The notes beneath the pieces are model-generated. The model was not told the origin of the DNA. It made no database searches and saw only the letters and a program-made list of their open reading frames with translations. A DNA stretch of 64,000 nucleotides, taken from contig NC_008228.1 in NCBI RefSeq assembly GCF_000014225.1, forward strand, positions 3,596,001-3,660,000. The letters run 5' to 3'. Shown piece after piece: positions 1-8,480 of the stretch; positions within the stretch are counted from its first letter, which is position 1; each line of letters starts with the position of its first letter. The stretch is from Paraglaciecola sp. T6c (GTDB taxonomy: Bacteria > Pseudomonadota > Gammaproteobacteria > Enterobacterales > Alteromonadaceae). A program made the translations under genes and the position numbers.

Positions 1-548
1 TGCAAGGCGCTGCAGATGGTCATACCATGGCAACGCCTCTTGATGCCATTAAAACAGGACTTGCCCAGGGCTTAACCTATGAAGAAGGACTCCAGTCGGC
101 CATATTTGACGGCAGTTTAGGCATTGGGTGGTGGTGGGTTAGCACTGGATACCTGCTTGGTGGCTTATATCTGATACGCGCTAAGATCATCAATTGGCAT
201 ATTCCAGGGGGCATGCTTGCAGGCGCGGCTCTATGTGCCGGTGTAATGTTTCTAGTGGATGCAGACCGATTTGCGTCTCCGTTATTCCATATTTTTAACG
301 GTAGTTTGATCCTCGGTGCATTTTTTATCGCGACAGATCCTGTATCCGCGTCAACCACCAATAAAGGGCGTATTATTTTTGGCGCTGCCATTGGGTTTTG
401 GGTGTATGTGATCCGCACATGGGGCGGTTATCCTGACGCAATTGCCTTTTCTGTTTTAATCATGAATATGGCAGTACCGCTCATTGATTACTACACCCGC
501 CCACGCACTTATGGCCATACAAAACGCACTAAGGGAGAGCCAAAATGA
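1..548 (+). CDS. rsxD: RsxD/RnfD, electron transport complex membrane subunit (5' partial)
   Basis: This is the C-terminal part of the RnfD/RsxD subunit of the ion-translocating ferredoxin:NAD+ oxidoreductase, which in enteric bacteria keeps the SoxR regulator reduced. The frame is already open at base 3, so the gene begins before the window. The first residues ([13 protein letters not shown]) match the region of the covalent FMN-threonine motif of RnfD (normally S/T-x-A-T-P-L), and several hydrophobic membrane helices follow. The stop overlaps the rsxG start in an ATGA at 545-548, showing translational coupling in an rsx operon. The N-terminal half cannot be assessed. Confidence 0.95.
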
Positions 549-1192
549 AGCAGATTATTGCCAAAAATGGGCTGATCCTAAGTTTGTTTGCAATTATTAC
601 CAGCGGCTTGATTGCCCTCACCTATTTCGGAACACAAGAACAAATAGAGCTACAACGTCAACAAACGTTGTTGGCCATCCTAGATGAACTTGTTCCAAGG
701 GGTAGTTACGATAACCTGATGCAGCATGACTGTGTGCTAGTCACCTCACAGGCATACCTTGGCAGCAACAGTCCGCAGCATATTTACCGGGCAACCAGAG
801 CTGGCGAGCCAGTTGCAGCAGTCATCGAAGCCACTGCTCCCAATGGGTATAGCGGGCGTATTGAGCTCGTGGTGGGGTTGTCAGGGGATGCAACCGTATC
901 TGGTGTAAGAGTGATAGACCACAAAGAGACACCAGGCCTAGGTGACAAAATTGACTTACGTATCAGTGATTGGGTTTTGGGCTTTAACAATCAGCAACTG
1001 ACACAAGACAATGCATCTAACTGGGCCGTAAAAAAAGACGGTGGTCAGTTTGATCAGTTCACCGGTGCAACCATTACCCCGCGGGCAGTAGTAAGTGCCG
1101 TTAAAAATACCGCGCTGTATTATCAAGCTAACAAAGAGGCGATTTTTTCTGCCAGCAACGAATGTCGCAGCCAACTTGCATCACAAGGGTAA
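545..1192 (+). CDS. rsxG: RsxG/RnfG, FMN-binding electron transport subunit
   Basis: RsxG carries a covalently bound FMN on the periplasmic side of the Rnf/Rsx complex. The 215-residue protein has one N-terminal membrane anchor (about residues 8-27) and the FMN-attachment motif TGAT at residues 173-176, with Thr176 the expected phosphoester-linked residue. The conserved segment [11 protein letters not shown] lies at about 126-136. Length is usual for the family. It overlaps rsxD by 4 bp and is followed by rsxE after 6 bp, so the three genes are clearly one transcript. Confidence 0.96.
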
Positions 1193-1198
1193 AATAGA

Positions 1199-1897
1199 AT
1201 GAATGAATTCAAACAGTTAAGTTGGCAAGGCCTGTGGAAGAATAACCCGGCCCTAGTACAACTACTTGGTTTGTGCCCGCTACTTGCCGTTACTGCGACC
1301 GTTACCAACGGTCTAGGCCTAGGCTTAGCCACGACCTTGGTCTTGATTGGCTCAAATGCGACCGTATCGATTATTCGTAACCTAGTGCCAAATGAAATCC
1401 GAATTCCTATTTTCGTCATGATTATTGCCGCGTTTGTCACTGTCGTGCAGCTTTTAATGAATGCCTACACGTACGAGTTGTATCAGGCGCTTGGTATATT
1501 CATTCCCCTTATTGTGACCAACTGTGCAATTATCGGCCGAGCTGAAGCTTACGCTTCTAAAAACCCTATTGGCTATGCCGCATTCGACGGGTTGATGATG
1601 GGGCTCGGGTTTACCGTGGTGCTCGTGCTTTTGGGGGCAATGCGTGAACTGCTTGGCTACGGTACTTTATTTGCCGGAGCTAACCTGCTGTTAGGCGATT
1701 GGGCAACCAGTTTAAAAGTGACAATTTTCACTACAGATTCCCCCTTCTTACTTGCCATTTTACCTCCAGGGGCATTCTTAGGTATGGGCTTGCTGATCGC
1801 CGCTAAGAACATACTTGATAAGCGTTTTGAACGTATGTTTGCAGCCAAACAAGAAGCCAAAGTCGTTCAGCGTGCTCGTGTCACTGCCGAAACCTAA
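1199..1897 (+). CDS. rsxE: RsxE/RnfE, electron transport complex membrane subunit
   Basis: RsxE is a polytopic inner-membrane subunit of the Rnf/Rsx complex, homologous to RnfA and to NqrD/NqrE. The 232-residue product has about six hydrophobic segments with the family sequences [17 protein letters not shown] near the N terminus and [10 protein letters not shown] near residues 115-124. It follows rsxG by 6 bp and precedes nth by 34 bp. The order rsxD-rsxG-rsxE-nth is the standard one in gammaproteobacteria. Nothing is abnormal in the gene. Confidence 0.96.
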   Translation: MNEFKQLSWQGLWKNNPALVQLLGLCPLLAVTATVTNGLGLGLATTLVLIGSNATVSIIRNLVPNEIRIPIFVMIIAAFVTVVQLLMNAYTYELYQALGIFIPLIVTNCAIIGRAEAYASKNPIGYAAFDGLMMGLGFTVVLVLLGAMRELLGYGTLFAGANLLLGDWATSLKVTIFTTDSPFLLAILPPGAFLGMGLLIAAKNILDKRFERMFAAKQEAKVVQRARVTAET

Positions 1898-1931
1898 GCG
1901 AAATTTGACGAATACAGGACATTACTCGTAG

Positions 1932-2564
1932 ATGAACCAACAGAAACGTGTAGAGATGTTAACGAGGTGGCGTGATGCTAACCCGCACCCTACAACTGAA
2001 TTGAACTTCACAAGTCCCTTCGAGCTACTGATTGCCGTTTTGCTCTCAGCTCAGGCGACCGACGTGAGCGTTAATAAAGCCATGGCCAAGATGTTCCCTG
2101 TAGCCAATACACCTGAAGCTGTTTACGCCCTGGGCGTGGATGGCGTAAAAGAGTTCATTAAAACCATTGGGCTGTTTAATACCAAAGCCGTGAATGTGAT
2201 CAAAACCTGCAAGATGCTTATCGAGCAACATAACAGCGTGGTTCCAGAGGATCGCGCAGCCCTAGAGGCATTACCTGGCGTTGGTCGCAAAACAGCAAAT
2301 GTGGTGCTTAATACGGCCTTTGGCTGGCCGACAATCGCAGTAGATACGCATATATATCGTGTTTCTAACCGCACTAAGTTAGCAATGGGTAAAACTGTTG
2401 ATGACGTTGAACAGAAACTGCTTAAGGTTGTTCCTACAGAATTTAAAGTCGACGTGCACCACTGGCTAATACTCCACGGACGTTACACCTGCATCGCTCG
2501 TAAACCACGTTGCGGTTCTTGCATTATCGAAGATTTGTGTGAATTTAAAGATAAAGTAGATTAG
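1932..2564 (+). CDS. nth: Endonuclease III (DNA glycosylase/AP lyase)
   Basis: Nth removes oxidised pyrimidines from DNA and cleaves the abasic site in base-excision repair. All functional elements are present at the same numbering as in E. coli: helix-hairpin-helix LPGVGRKTANVV with catalytic Lys120, catalytic Asp138 (AVDTH), and the [4Fe-4S] cysteines 187, 194, 197 and 203 (C-x6-C-x2-C-x5-C). The 210-residue length is normal. It is the intact member of a set of three nth 3' ends: broken copies at 4181-4426 and 8196-8447 both start at the codon matching Phe130. Its own last part may therefore have been replaced during insertion of the island that follows. Confidence 0.98.
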   Translation: MNQQKRVEMLTRWRDANPHPTTELNFTSPFELLIAVLLSAQATDVSVNKAMAKMFPVANTPEAVYALGVDGVKEFIKTIGLFNTKAVNVIKTCKMLIEQHNSVVPEDRAALEALPGVGRKTANVVLNTAFGWPTIAVDTHIYRVSNRTKLAMGKTVDDVEQKLLKVVPTEFKVDVHHWLILHGRYTCIARKPRCGSCIIEDLCEFKDKVD

Positions 2565-2636
2565 TTAATCGTTTGCTTTTAAAGCGCTAAACTGCCATTC
2601 AACTATAGAATTTTCGTCACCATGGTTATTAACCGT

Positions 2637-2662
2637 ATTAGGCACATTGTGTTGTGCCTAAT
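2637..2662. terminator. Hairpin downstream of nth
   Basis: A perfect 10-bp inverted repeat (ATTAGGCACA / TGTGCCTAAT) with a 6-nt loop lies 72 bp after the nth stop. No run of T follows, so it is at most a weak or factor-dependent terminator. A second, AT-only 10-bp inverted repeat lies at 2674-2697, just before the 3' end of the convergent DoxX gene. Confidence 0.35.
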
Positions 2663-2720
2663 TCGACAAATTTAAAAAGAAAATACATTTTCTTTTTGCG
2701 TATAAAATACGTTTTGTAGG

Positions 2721-3077
2721 TTATACCGGATACCAAATCGCTTCTTTTTTACGAATAAAAATCGCGTAAACGGCCAAACCGATAAATATCACCGCTGGTA
2801 TTGCTGAAGGTTCTTCATAGGCAATATGATAGTAAACAGCACCTATCATTACTGGAATTACTCCAGTCGCGGCCAGTGCAGTCCACTTGCGGACAAACAT
2901 TGCAATACCAGCGAGCAACTCAGCTAGGCCAATAAAATACCCAAACCACTCGGGCAACCCCATTTTTGCAAAACTAGCGTGTACCTCCGGCAAACCAGCT
3001 AATTTAGCTCCACCAGCCAAAATCATTACCAATCCAAGCAGTACAAGCGGCACCCAAAGTAATATTTTTTTCATCAT
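2721..3077 (-). CDS. DoxX-family small membrane protein
   Basis: This 118-residue protein consists of four predicted membrane helices and has the pattern of DoxX/DoxX-like proteins (LAGGAKLAGLPEVHASFAKMG near the N terminus, GLAELLAGIAMF in the middle). Members are small inner-membrane proteins, some linked to quinone or thiol oxidation, but no specific reaction can be assigned. ATG codons at 3077 and 3074 are both possible; GAGAGAAA precedes them. It is divergent from the LysR gene at 3177 with a 99-bp gap, the usual arrangement of a LysR regulator and its target. It sits in the accessory segment between the intact nth and the first broken nth copy. Confidence 0.85.
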   Translation of the reverse strand: MMKKILLWVPLVLLGLVMILAGGAKLAGLPEVHASFAKMGLPEWFGYFIGLAELLAGIAMFVRKWTALAATGVIPVMIGAVYYHIAYEEPSAIPAVIFIGLAVYAIFIRKKEAIWYPV

Positions 3078-3176
3078 TTTCTCTCAAGATTATCAATTTC
3101 AGTGCGTAGACTATAAACAACCATTTAGTTAACATATATTGATATTAACTTATAAACTTGATGCATAATTTTTATC

Positions 3177-4070
3177 ATGATTACAATCGAACAATTAAAA
3201 GTGTTGAAAGCAATTGCAGAAGAAAAGTCACTAAGGGCAGCAGCAAGTAAACTAAACAAAACACAACCCGCATTAAGCCATTCACTTAAGCAGCTAGAAA
3301 CACAACTCGGATTGGAACTATTCACAAGAGATAGCTATAGGTTAAGCTTAACTAACGCAGGTAAAACTGCGCTTCAAATGGCCCTTAAAGCTCTTCGAGA
3401 GGTATCGTTGATTGAACAATATGCAAATCACTTAAATCTAGGAAATGAAGCAAAAGTCATTATTGCTATAGAAGCAGCATTCCCTATTGAACCGCTTTTT
3501 CCGGTATTTGAACAAATAAAAAACCAATTCCCTTCGACTCAACTTTCTTTAACTCAAGAATATGTAACCGGCGCTTTACAACTTGTGGCGGAGGGTAAAG
3601 CACAATTAGCCGTGACTGGTGCCCCAATTGATTACTTAGCCAAGTCTAGCGAACTTTTCTCAAAACAGATCGCAGAAGGTGAGTTGATTAACGTAGCAAC
3701 ACCACAAATGCTAGAAAGATATCAACCATTGGATTCAATAGAAGCGCTTGTCAATGAAAATCAGATCATAGTGAAAGACACAGGTAAAATAACGCAGGAC
3801 AATTATTTCAACACACAAACAGGACAAAAGCGCTGGTACGTAAACAGCTTTGAAGCGAAGCATAAACTCATATCCCATAGTCTAGGTTGGGGAATGTTGC
3901 CTGAACATTTCATTTCTAATCAATTAGCTTCGGGAGCCTTACAGAAAATTAGGGTCGCAGATAAAAAATGTTCAAGTACGTTTCCATTTTATTTGATAAA
4001 AAATAAATCAAAAATCCTTGGTCCAGTAGCGACTGAAATTTGGAATGCCTTCTCAGAACTCAAGCTTTGA
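3177..4070 (+). CDS. LysR-family transcriptional regulator
   Basis: A 297-residue LysR regulator. The N-terminal winged helix-turn-helix (about residues 1-60, with LNKTQPALSHSLKQLE and LGLELFTR) is typical, and the remainder is the effector-binding domain. It is divergent from the DoxX-like gene at 2721-3077 and probably controls it, by analogy with LysR pairs; the effector is unknown. The gene is rich in AT and lysine codons compared with the rsx/nth genes beside it, fitting recent acquisition. It ends about 110 bp before the first broken nth copy. Confidence 0.9.
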   Translation: MITIEQLKVLKAIAEEKSLRAAASKLNKTQPALSHSLKQLETQLGLELFTRDSYRLSLTNAGKTALQMALKALREVSLIEQYANHLNLGNEAKVIIAIEAAFPIEPLFPVFEQIKNQFPSTQLSLTQEYVTGALQLVAEGKAQLAVTGAPIDYLAKSSELFSKQIAEGELINVATPQMLERYQPLDSIEALVNENQIIVKDTGKITQDNYFNTQTGQKRWYVNSFEAKHKLISHSLGWGMLPEHFISNQLASGALQKIRVADKKCSSTFPFYLIKNKSKILGPVATEIWNAFSELKL

Positions 4071-4180
4071 AACTAGTACATATCGCTACGTATCAGAATG
4101 AACCCATTCAAAATATTGTTTGCAAATACTCGAATGTAATCATATTAAACGCTTAGAAATAACCTCTACCTTCCTTGTGC

Positions 4181-4426
4181 TTTGCTGGGCCTACCATTGC
4201 GGTAGATGCACATATATTCAGTGTTTCCAACCGCATTAAGATCGCCATGGGCAAAAATGTCGATTTAGCTGAACAGAATCAGCTTAAAGTGGTACCGGCT
4301 GAATTTAAAGTGGACGTGCATGATTGGTTGATACTACATGACAGATACATTTGTATGGCCCGTCAACCGCGCTGTGGCGCATGTGTTATTGAAGACTTGT
4401 GTGAGTTTAAAGATAAAACAGAGTAA
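4181..4426 (+). pseudogene. Broken nth 3' end, copy 2
   Basis: This stretch encodes 81 residues colinear with residues 130-210 of the intact Nth (FAGPTIAVDAH ... CEFKDKTE) and ends in TAA. The Fe-S cysteine pattern and the Asp138 equivalent are kept, but the helix-hairpin-helix, catalytic Lys120 and everything before are absent, so it cannot be an active glycosylase. Similarity to nth starts at the codon for Phe130. A TTG start could open a short frame at 4175, but there is no convincing ribosome site. Over the 77 nt at 4301-4377 it differs from the intact gene at 21 positions, so it is not a recent duplicate of it. Confidence 0.88.
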
Positions 4427-4512
4427 GTAATAAAATATCTCTAATAATATGTAAGTTGCTTTACCTAAACAAATGTAACTAATCCAATATGAAATATTAT
4501 TAATATCACTCA

Positions 4513-5253
4513 TCAATGCTTAAACATTCCTTTTTGCAAAAAGTGAATAGTTTGCTGGGCAACTTCTAGGTTATAACGCATCATAGAATGACTCACTTCA
4601 ATGGTAATGAAATCACTCATGGTATCTACCTTGGTTGACGCCACCGATACTAATCCATCATTTGGGCCTGTAAAGTTTGCATTGGTTAGGCCAAATGATT
4701 TTGTACCTGCAATTACCCCAATATTCACATCTAAAGCATTCAAGTTGTTGCCTAAGCTGTGAGTCCCAGTAACCAATGCGCGACTTATGCCGCCGCCAAT
4801 ATCCATTAACCACGAGTCACTCAAGTGATCGGCCAACTCACTTCCTTTGTTGGGGGTGCCAATGAGTACAACTTCGCCAATTCTAGCTTTTTGTAACTTG
4901 TGAGTTTTATTTTGTAGGTAACCTCTAATAACCAATCCGCCAAGGGAGTGCCCCACAAAATGCACCTTTGGGGCGTTTAAAATACATGCGTCGATTTGGG
5001 TGCGTGTTTCTGTCAATACCTCAGCAACACTTACACCGATACTCTGATAATCCAAACTACAGACTTTATAGCCAGCATCCTCTAATCGTTGTGCAAAACG
5101 CCACATTGCCCAGTCGCTTCTCCCTAACCCATGAGCTATTACTACAAGCTCATCATCTGGTTTGTAGGTAGGTAAGCTTTCAGTAGAGTTGGCACAGCCA
5201 GCTATTTGCTGGCTTAGAAAAAATAGAATGCTGGTAACTATGCTCTTTGTCAT
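4513..5253 (-). CDS. Lipoprotein lipase/esterase of the alpha/beta-hydrolase fold
   Basis: Starting at the ATG at 5253, the 246-residue product has a lipoprotein signal (MTKSIVTSILFFLSQQIAGC, lipobox IAGC, Cys20). The alpha/beta-hydrolase core follows: oxyanion region IAHGLGRSDW (39-48), nucleophile elbow GHSLGG with Ser103, a probable acid Asp199 (PNDGLV) and His222 (SHSMM). It resembles triacylglycerol lipase/PGAP1-like enzymes anchored in the envelope. The frame stays open upstream to 5346, but that would run into the neighbouring gene and hide the signal peptide. It lies 8 bp downstream of the FISUMP gene, probably in one transcript. Substrate unknown. Confidence 0.85.
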   Translation of the reverse strand: MTKSIVTSILFFLSQQIAGCANSTESLPTYKPDDELVVIAHGLGRSDWAMWRFAQRLEDAGYKVCSLDYQSIGVSVAEVLTETRTQIDACILNAPKVHFVGHSLGGLVIRGYLQNKTHKLQKARIGEVVLIGTPNKGSELADHLSDSWLMDIGGGISRALVTGTHSLGNNLNALDVNIGVIAGTKSFGLTNANFTGPNDGLVSVASTKVDTMSDFITIEVSHSMMRYNLEVAQQTIHFLQKGMFKH

Positions 5254-5261
5254 TATTGGCT

Positions 5262-5993
5262 CTAATTTTTCACGCATCTTACAGAAAACATGTAATTCTT
5301 GTTTAGCTTTTCCCGGCGAATTTCTCCTTTGTGTGTATTCCACCAAGAATAAGCAAGGGTTCTGGCGTAGGCTTGTTTTTCAGTGGCAGAGCTGCCGGTC
5401 CAAAATTCTGTATACATACCTTGTGTAAGATACCAATTGCCAATTTTGACACCCGCTGGGCTAGCTGAGAATTGATATTTGTTTACCTGTGACTGATCAA
5501 AACCTTTAAAAATTGTGTCTTGTTGCTCGGCTTTAAGTGTAATGGCAATATCATTGTCACCTCTCCAGCCGAGTGTATCTAGTTCAGACTCAGATATACC
5601 AATACTTTTTTCCAAGGCTTTCCAATCATCATCTGATGCTATTCGCCAACCAACTGGGCAAATATTTCGCTCATCCACTACATCGTGCCAATCGTAGAGT
5701 CGGCCATGTTTTAATAGGTTTTCTTCTTTATCATCGGGAATAAAGCCAGTATTAATCTTAGTTCCGTCTTGATACTTAGTGACCCTTAAGTTTTCAGCTA
5801 ACCAGATTTGCTCGCCAATTTTCACTGTGCGATAAGTGTTACCGTCAATGTCTTGAACTGTTTCTTGGTTAGCGTTTTGAATCGCGTCGCGTGCGCTGCT
5901 TTTCAGATTATTCTCGTCGTTAGCTGATGACGATATAGGAGTTAACATACCTATCCCCAAAATAAAGATTAATGCTTTCATAATTTTTGCCAA
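5262..5993 (-). CDS. Secreted FISUMP-domain protein
   Basis: The 243-residue product has a signal peptide (about residues 1-24, ending SSSA) and one FISUMP domain: DGNTYRTVKIGEQIWLAENL near residues 50-69, then GRLYDWHDV, CPVGWRIASDDDWKALE, a central WTGSS segment and the terminal FSVRCVKN. FISUMP domains are most common in Bacteroidetes and Fibrobacteres surface proteins; their biochemical role is poorly known. An alternative start is the ATG at 5981 (MKALIF). The gene is flanked by the lipase and the SDR gene on the same strand with 8-bp and 15-bp gaps. A single such protein in an Alteromonadales-like genome suggests acquisition by transfer. Confidence 0.82.
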   Translation of the reverse strand: MAKIMKALIFILGIGMLTPISSSANDENNLKSSARDAIQNANQETVQDIDGNTYRTVKIGEQIWLAENLRVTKYQDGTKINTGFIPDDKEENLLKHGRLYDWHDVVDERNICPVGWRIASDDDWKALEKSIGISESELDTLGWRGDNDIAITLKAEQQDTIFKGFDQSQVNKYQFSASPAGVKIGNWYLTQGMYTEFWTGSSATEKQAYARTLAYSWWNTHKGEIRREKLNKNYMFSVRCVKN

Positions 5994-6008
5994 ACATAAT
6001 AGATTGAA

Positions 6009-6959
6009 TTAAAAGGGCCAATAAATAGATGTTTCTCTTTCAGATAGCGTCCATAACTTTGTTAATACCTCTTTGTTTAATGCAAATGACTCAAGTTTGC
6101 CTTCTCCTACTGGGCCTCCGAAATTCATAAACCCAGTTGGGCCGTAATACGCACGCTCCTTTAAGCTATCTTCGGTCGCACACATCACTTCTGGGTAAGC
6201 GCCTTTTTCTGCGGTTTGCGCAATGCCTATCTTTACCATGAATGCCCAAGATATTCTGGTCATAAAGCTGGCGCTTTCTCTGATAAGGGAGGTGTTAGAT
6301 GCGCCAGGGTGGCAAACGTAAACTTTGACATTTTTACCTGCTGCTTTGACCTTGTCTTGTAATTCGTATGCAAACATCATTTGGGCAAGTTTACTTTGGC
6401 TATACACTTTATTTGGATGATAATTTTTATCCCAATTCATATCGTCAAACTGAATGCTTCTTATCCCCATTTTATGGCCTTCACTCGACACCACCACAAT
6501 TCTGCCCTGTGATGCTTCGATGCGACCAAAAAGTAAACCGCACAATAAGAAATGGCCGTAATGATTTACCCCTAGTTGGCTTTCAAATCCATCTACCGTT
6601 AATTGCTGGGTAGAGATCTGTGCAATAGCGCCGTTACACATAAGTGCATCAATTTTAGGGACTTCCGCTAATACTTGTTTCGATGCTTGTCTAATTGAGG
6701 CTAGCTCTGCTAAATCCATCCGTATATAGCTTACAGCGGTAGCATCACCAAATTCATTTTTAAGCTCTGCGATTGCAGCTTCTGATTTACTTGGGTTGCG
6801 GTTCAACATTACCACGTTAGCGCCCTTAGACAACAAGATACGTGTAGCTTGAAAACCTGCTCCAGTATTGGCTCCAGTAATAACAAAGGTTTTGCCCGCA
6901 AGTGAGCCGATACGCTCTGGGGTCCAACCATTCGGACCAAATCGATTTGTAGTAGTCAT
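6009..6959 (-). CDS. Short-chain dehydrogenase/reductase
   Basis: A 316-residue classical SDR oxidoreductase. The cofactor motif TGANTGAG is at residues 28-35, the segment NGAI (109-112) corresponds to the NNAG strand, Ser158/159 lies in the active-site strand, and the catalytic YxxxK is Tyr186/Lys190 (YSQSK). It resembles the retinol dehydrogenase/protochlorophyllide reductase-like SDRs, which prefer NADP(H). The substrate cannot be told from sequence. It is divergent from an AraC regulator at 7170, which probably controls it, and the FISUMP and lipase genes follow on the same strand. Confidence 0.9.
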   Translation of the reverse strand: MTTTNRFGPNGWTPERIGSLAGKTFVITGANTGAGFQATRILLSKGANVVMLNRNPSKSEAAIAELKNEFGDATAVSYIRMDLAELASIRQASKQVLAEVPKIDALMCNGAIAQISTQQLTVDGFESQLGVNHYGHFLLCGLLFGRIEASQGRIVVVSSEGHKMGIRSIQFDDMNWDKNYHPNKVYSQSKLAQMMFAYELQDKVKAAGKNVKVYVCHPGASNTSLIRESASFMTRISWAFMVKIGIAQTAEKGAYPEVMCATEDSLKERAYYGPTGFMNFGGPVGEGKLESFALNKEVLTKLWTLSERETSIYWPF

Positions 6960-7169
6960 AAATCACCCTCAATTTTAATTAAACCAGTAACGGCTAAAGC
7001 AGTTACTGATTCAAAACTTAAATTATTTTATGAAGCTAATATAATCTCTTTGCCTAGAGCTAAATAGGCGGAATAGTCTCTAAAAATTGCCTATTTGTAT
7101 CATCATGTTGATTTTTGATGCTCATCTGGTTAATTTGAAAATAATTTCATAGGAGTGAAGGCAATTCAC

Positions 7170-8063
7170 ATGAGTAAAGAGTTAATTAGACAGCTCATTG
7201 ACGCAAAAGCAGGCCAAAGTGGCATGATAGAAACCAGAATTAGTGGCGTGCAATTGTTTAAAATAACGGAGCCAATTCGCTGTGCTCCTGCACTGTACGA
7301 ACCATCTGTTACGGCAATAGTCAGTGGTGGAAAAGAAGCCATTTGGAATGGCAATAAACATTATTATGATAAAAATAAATATATTTGCTGCACTATGTCT
7401 ATGCCAATAGAAGCTGGTACCCCAGAAGCTTCACCTGATAACCCTCTTATGGGTGTGTACATATCCTTAAATACTAGAGTGATGACAGAGTTAGCCATTG
7501 AATTGGAAAGTGCTACAGGCGTGACATACAAAGTCAAAGAGTCTGTGCATCCGCAAGGCATATCCACAGCTAATTGGGATGAGGCGTTCACTGACGCTCT
7601 ATATCGGTTAATAATGTTAGAAAAAAGTACTACAGATATAGCAATACTTGGTAGTAGCCGTATACGAGAGCTTTACTATGCAATATTAAAAGGAGATTCA
7701 GGTTACGCGGTCAGACGCTCATTTGGGGTAGGAAACGAAATTGCTCGTTCGATTGAATTGCTGTCTTCTAATCTAAACGAGTCTGTAACAATCGAAAACC
7801 TAGCGCATCAAGTCGGTATGAGTCGCGCGGTGTTTCATCGTAAATTCAAACAAGCAACGAGTATGTCACCTATCCAATTCGTTAAATCTATGAGGCTGAA
7901 CAACGCTGCCATGAAAATTGCTGAAGGGAGAAATGTTAATGTCGCCGCCATGGAAGTCGGCTATGTCAGTTCATCGCAATTCAGTCGAGATTTTAAAAGA
8001 ATGTACGGTCAAGCTCCAAAGCAATGGAGCCAAACAATAGAAAGAAAAAACAACAGGGTTTGA
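7170..8063 (+). CDS. AraC-family transcriptional regulator (YqhC-like)
   Basis: The product is about 297 residues: an N-terminal AraC-type ligand domain followed by two helix-turn-helix motifs in the last 100 residues (ENLAHQVGMSRAVFHRKF and VAAMEVGYVSSSQFSRDFKR). The ATG at 7170 is preferred over the in-frame GTG at 7155 because GAAGG lies 8 nt before it. Regulators of this type often sit divergent to an oxidoreductase gene that responds to aldehydes, and here the divergent neighbour is an SDR with a 210-bp gap. The inducer is unknown. The gene is in the accessory segment bounded by broken nth copies. Confidence 0.9.
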   Translation: MSKELIRQLIDAKAGQSGMIETRISGVQLFKITEPIRCAPALYEPSVTAIVSGGKEAIWNGNKHYYDKNKYICCTMSMPIEAGTPEASPDNPLMGVYISLNTRVMTELAIELESATGVTYKVKESVHPQGISTANWDEAFTDALYRLIMLEKSTTDIAILGSSRIRELYYAILKGDSGYAVRRSFGVGNEIARSIELLSSNLNESVTIENLAHQVGMSRAVFHRKFKQATSMSPIQFVKSMRLNNAAMKIAEGRNVNVAAMEVGYVSSSQFSRDFKRMYGQAPKQWSQTIERKNNRV

Positions 8064-8195
8064 GCGTCGAATAAAATAATTTCATTCCCACGGTTTACTC
8101 TGAACGATTCAACTATGTCAATAAACTGGAAAAATTGAAGAAAGTCTCAAAATAGTGCCAATATGTAGACCATTTTCCATCTATCTTTCTTTTCT

Positions 8196-8447
8196 TTTAG
8201 CTGCCCTACTATTACGGTAGATACCCACATTGACCGTGTCAGTAACCTGACTAAATTTGCGATAAGAAAAAATGTTGATTTGGTTGAGAAAAAGCTGCAT
8301 AAAGTCGTACCCGCTGAATTTAAAGTCGACGTGCACCACTGGCTAATACTCCACGGACGTTACACTTGCATCGCTCGTAAACCACGTTGCGGAAGCTGTA
8401 TAGTGGAAGATTTATGTGAGTTTAAAGATAAAACTTCAGACGAATGA
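8196..8447 (+). pseudogene. Broken nth 3' end, copy 3
   Basis: This segment encodes residues matching Nth 130 to the C terminus (CPTITVDTHIDRV ... CEFKDKTSDE) and ends in TGA, with no start or N-terminal domain. The frame is intact although it is not a functional gene. It begins at the TTT codon equivalent to Phe130, the same breakpoint as copy 2. Comparison with the intact gene by eye: 38 differences in the first 120 nt, then one difference in the next 77 nt (8316-8392 against 2439-2515), then divergence again. The ywbE-like gene follows after 33 bp, so this may be the original nth end displaced by an insertion. Confidence 0.88.
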
Positions 8448-8480
8448 TCTCCTTAGTTTTAACGTGAGAAGGAACAAACA

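Noticed and set aside
2674-2697. AT-only 10-bp inverted repeat after nth
   Set aside because: Perfect, but made only of A and T apart from one base pair; too low in complexity to call a terminator or element end.
4175-4426. Open frame of 83 codons with TTG start covering broken nth copy 2
   Set aside because: It lacks the catalytic lysine and helix-hairpin-helix, has no good ribosome site, and starts at the nth breakpoint; treated as a pseudogene and not as a functional short Nth.
2565-8195. Prophage, IS element or integrase in the nth island
   Set aside because: All genes in the interval were identified or excluded; none is a transposase, integrase or phage gene, and no terminal inverted repeats were seen.
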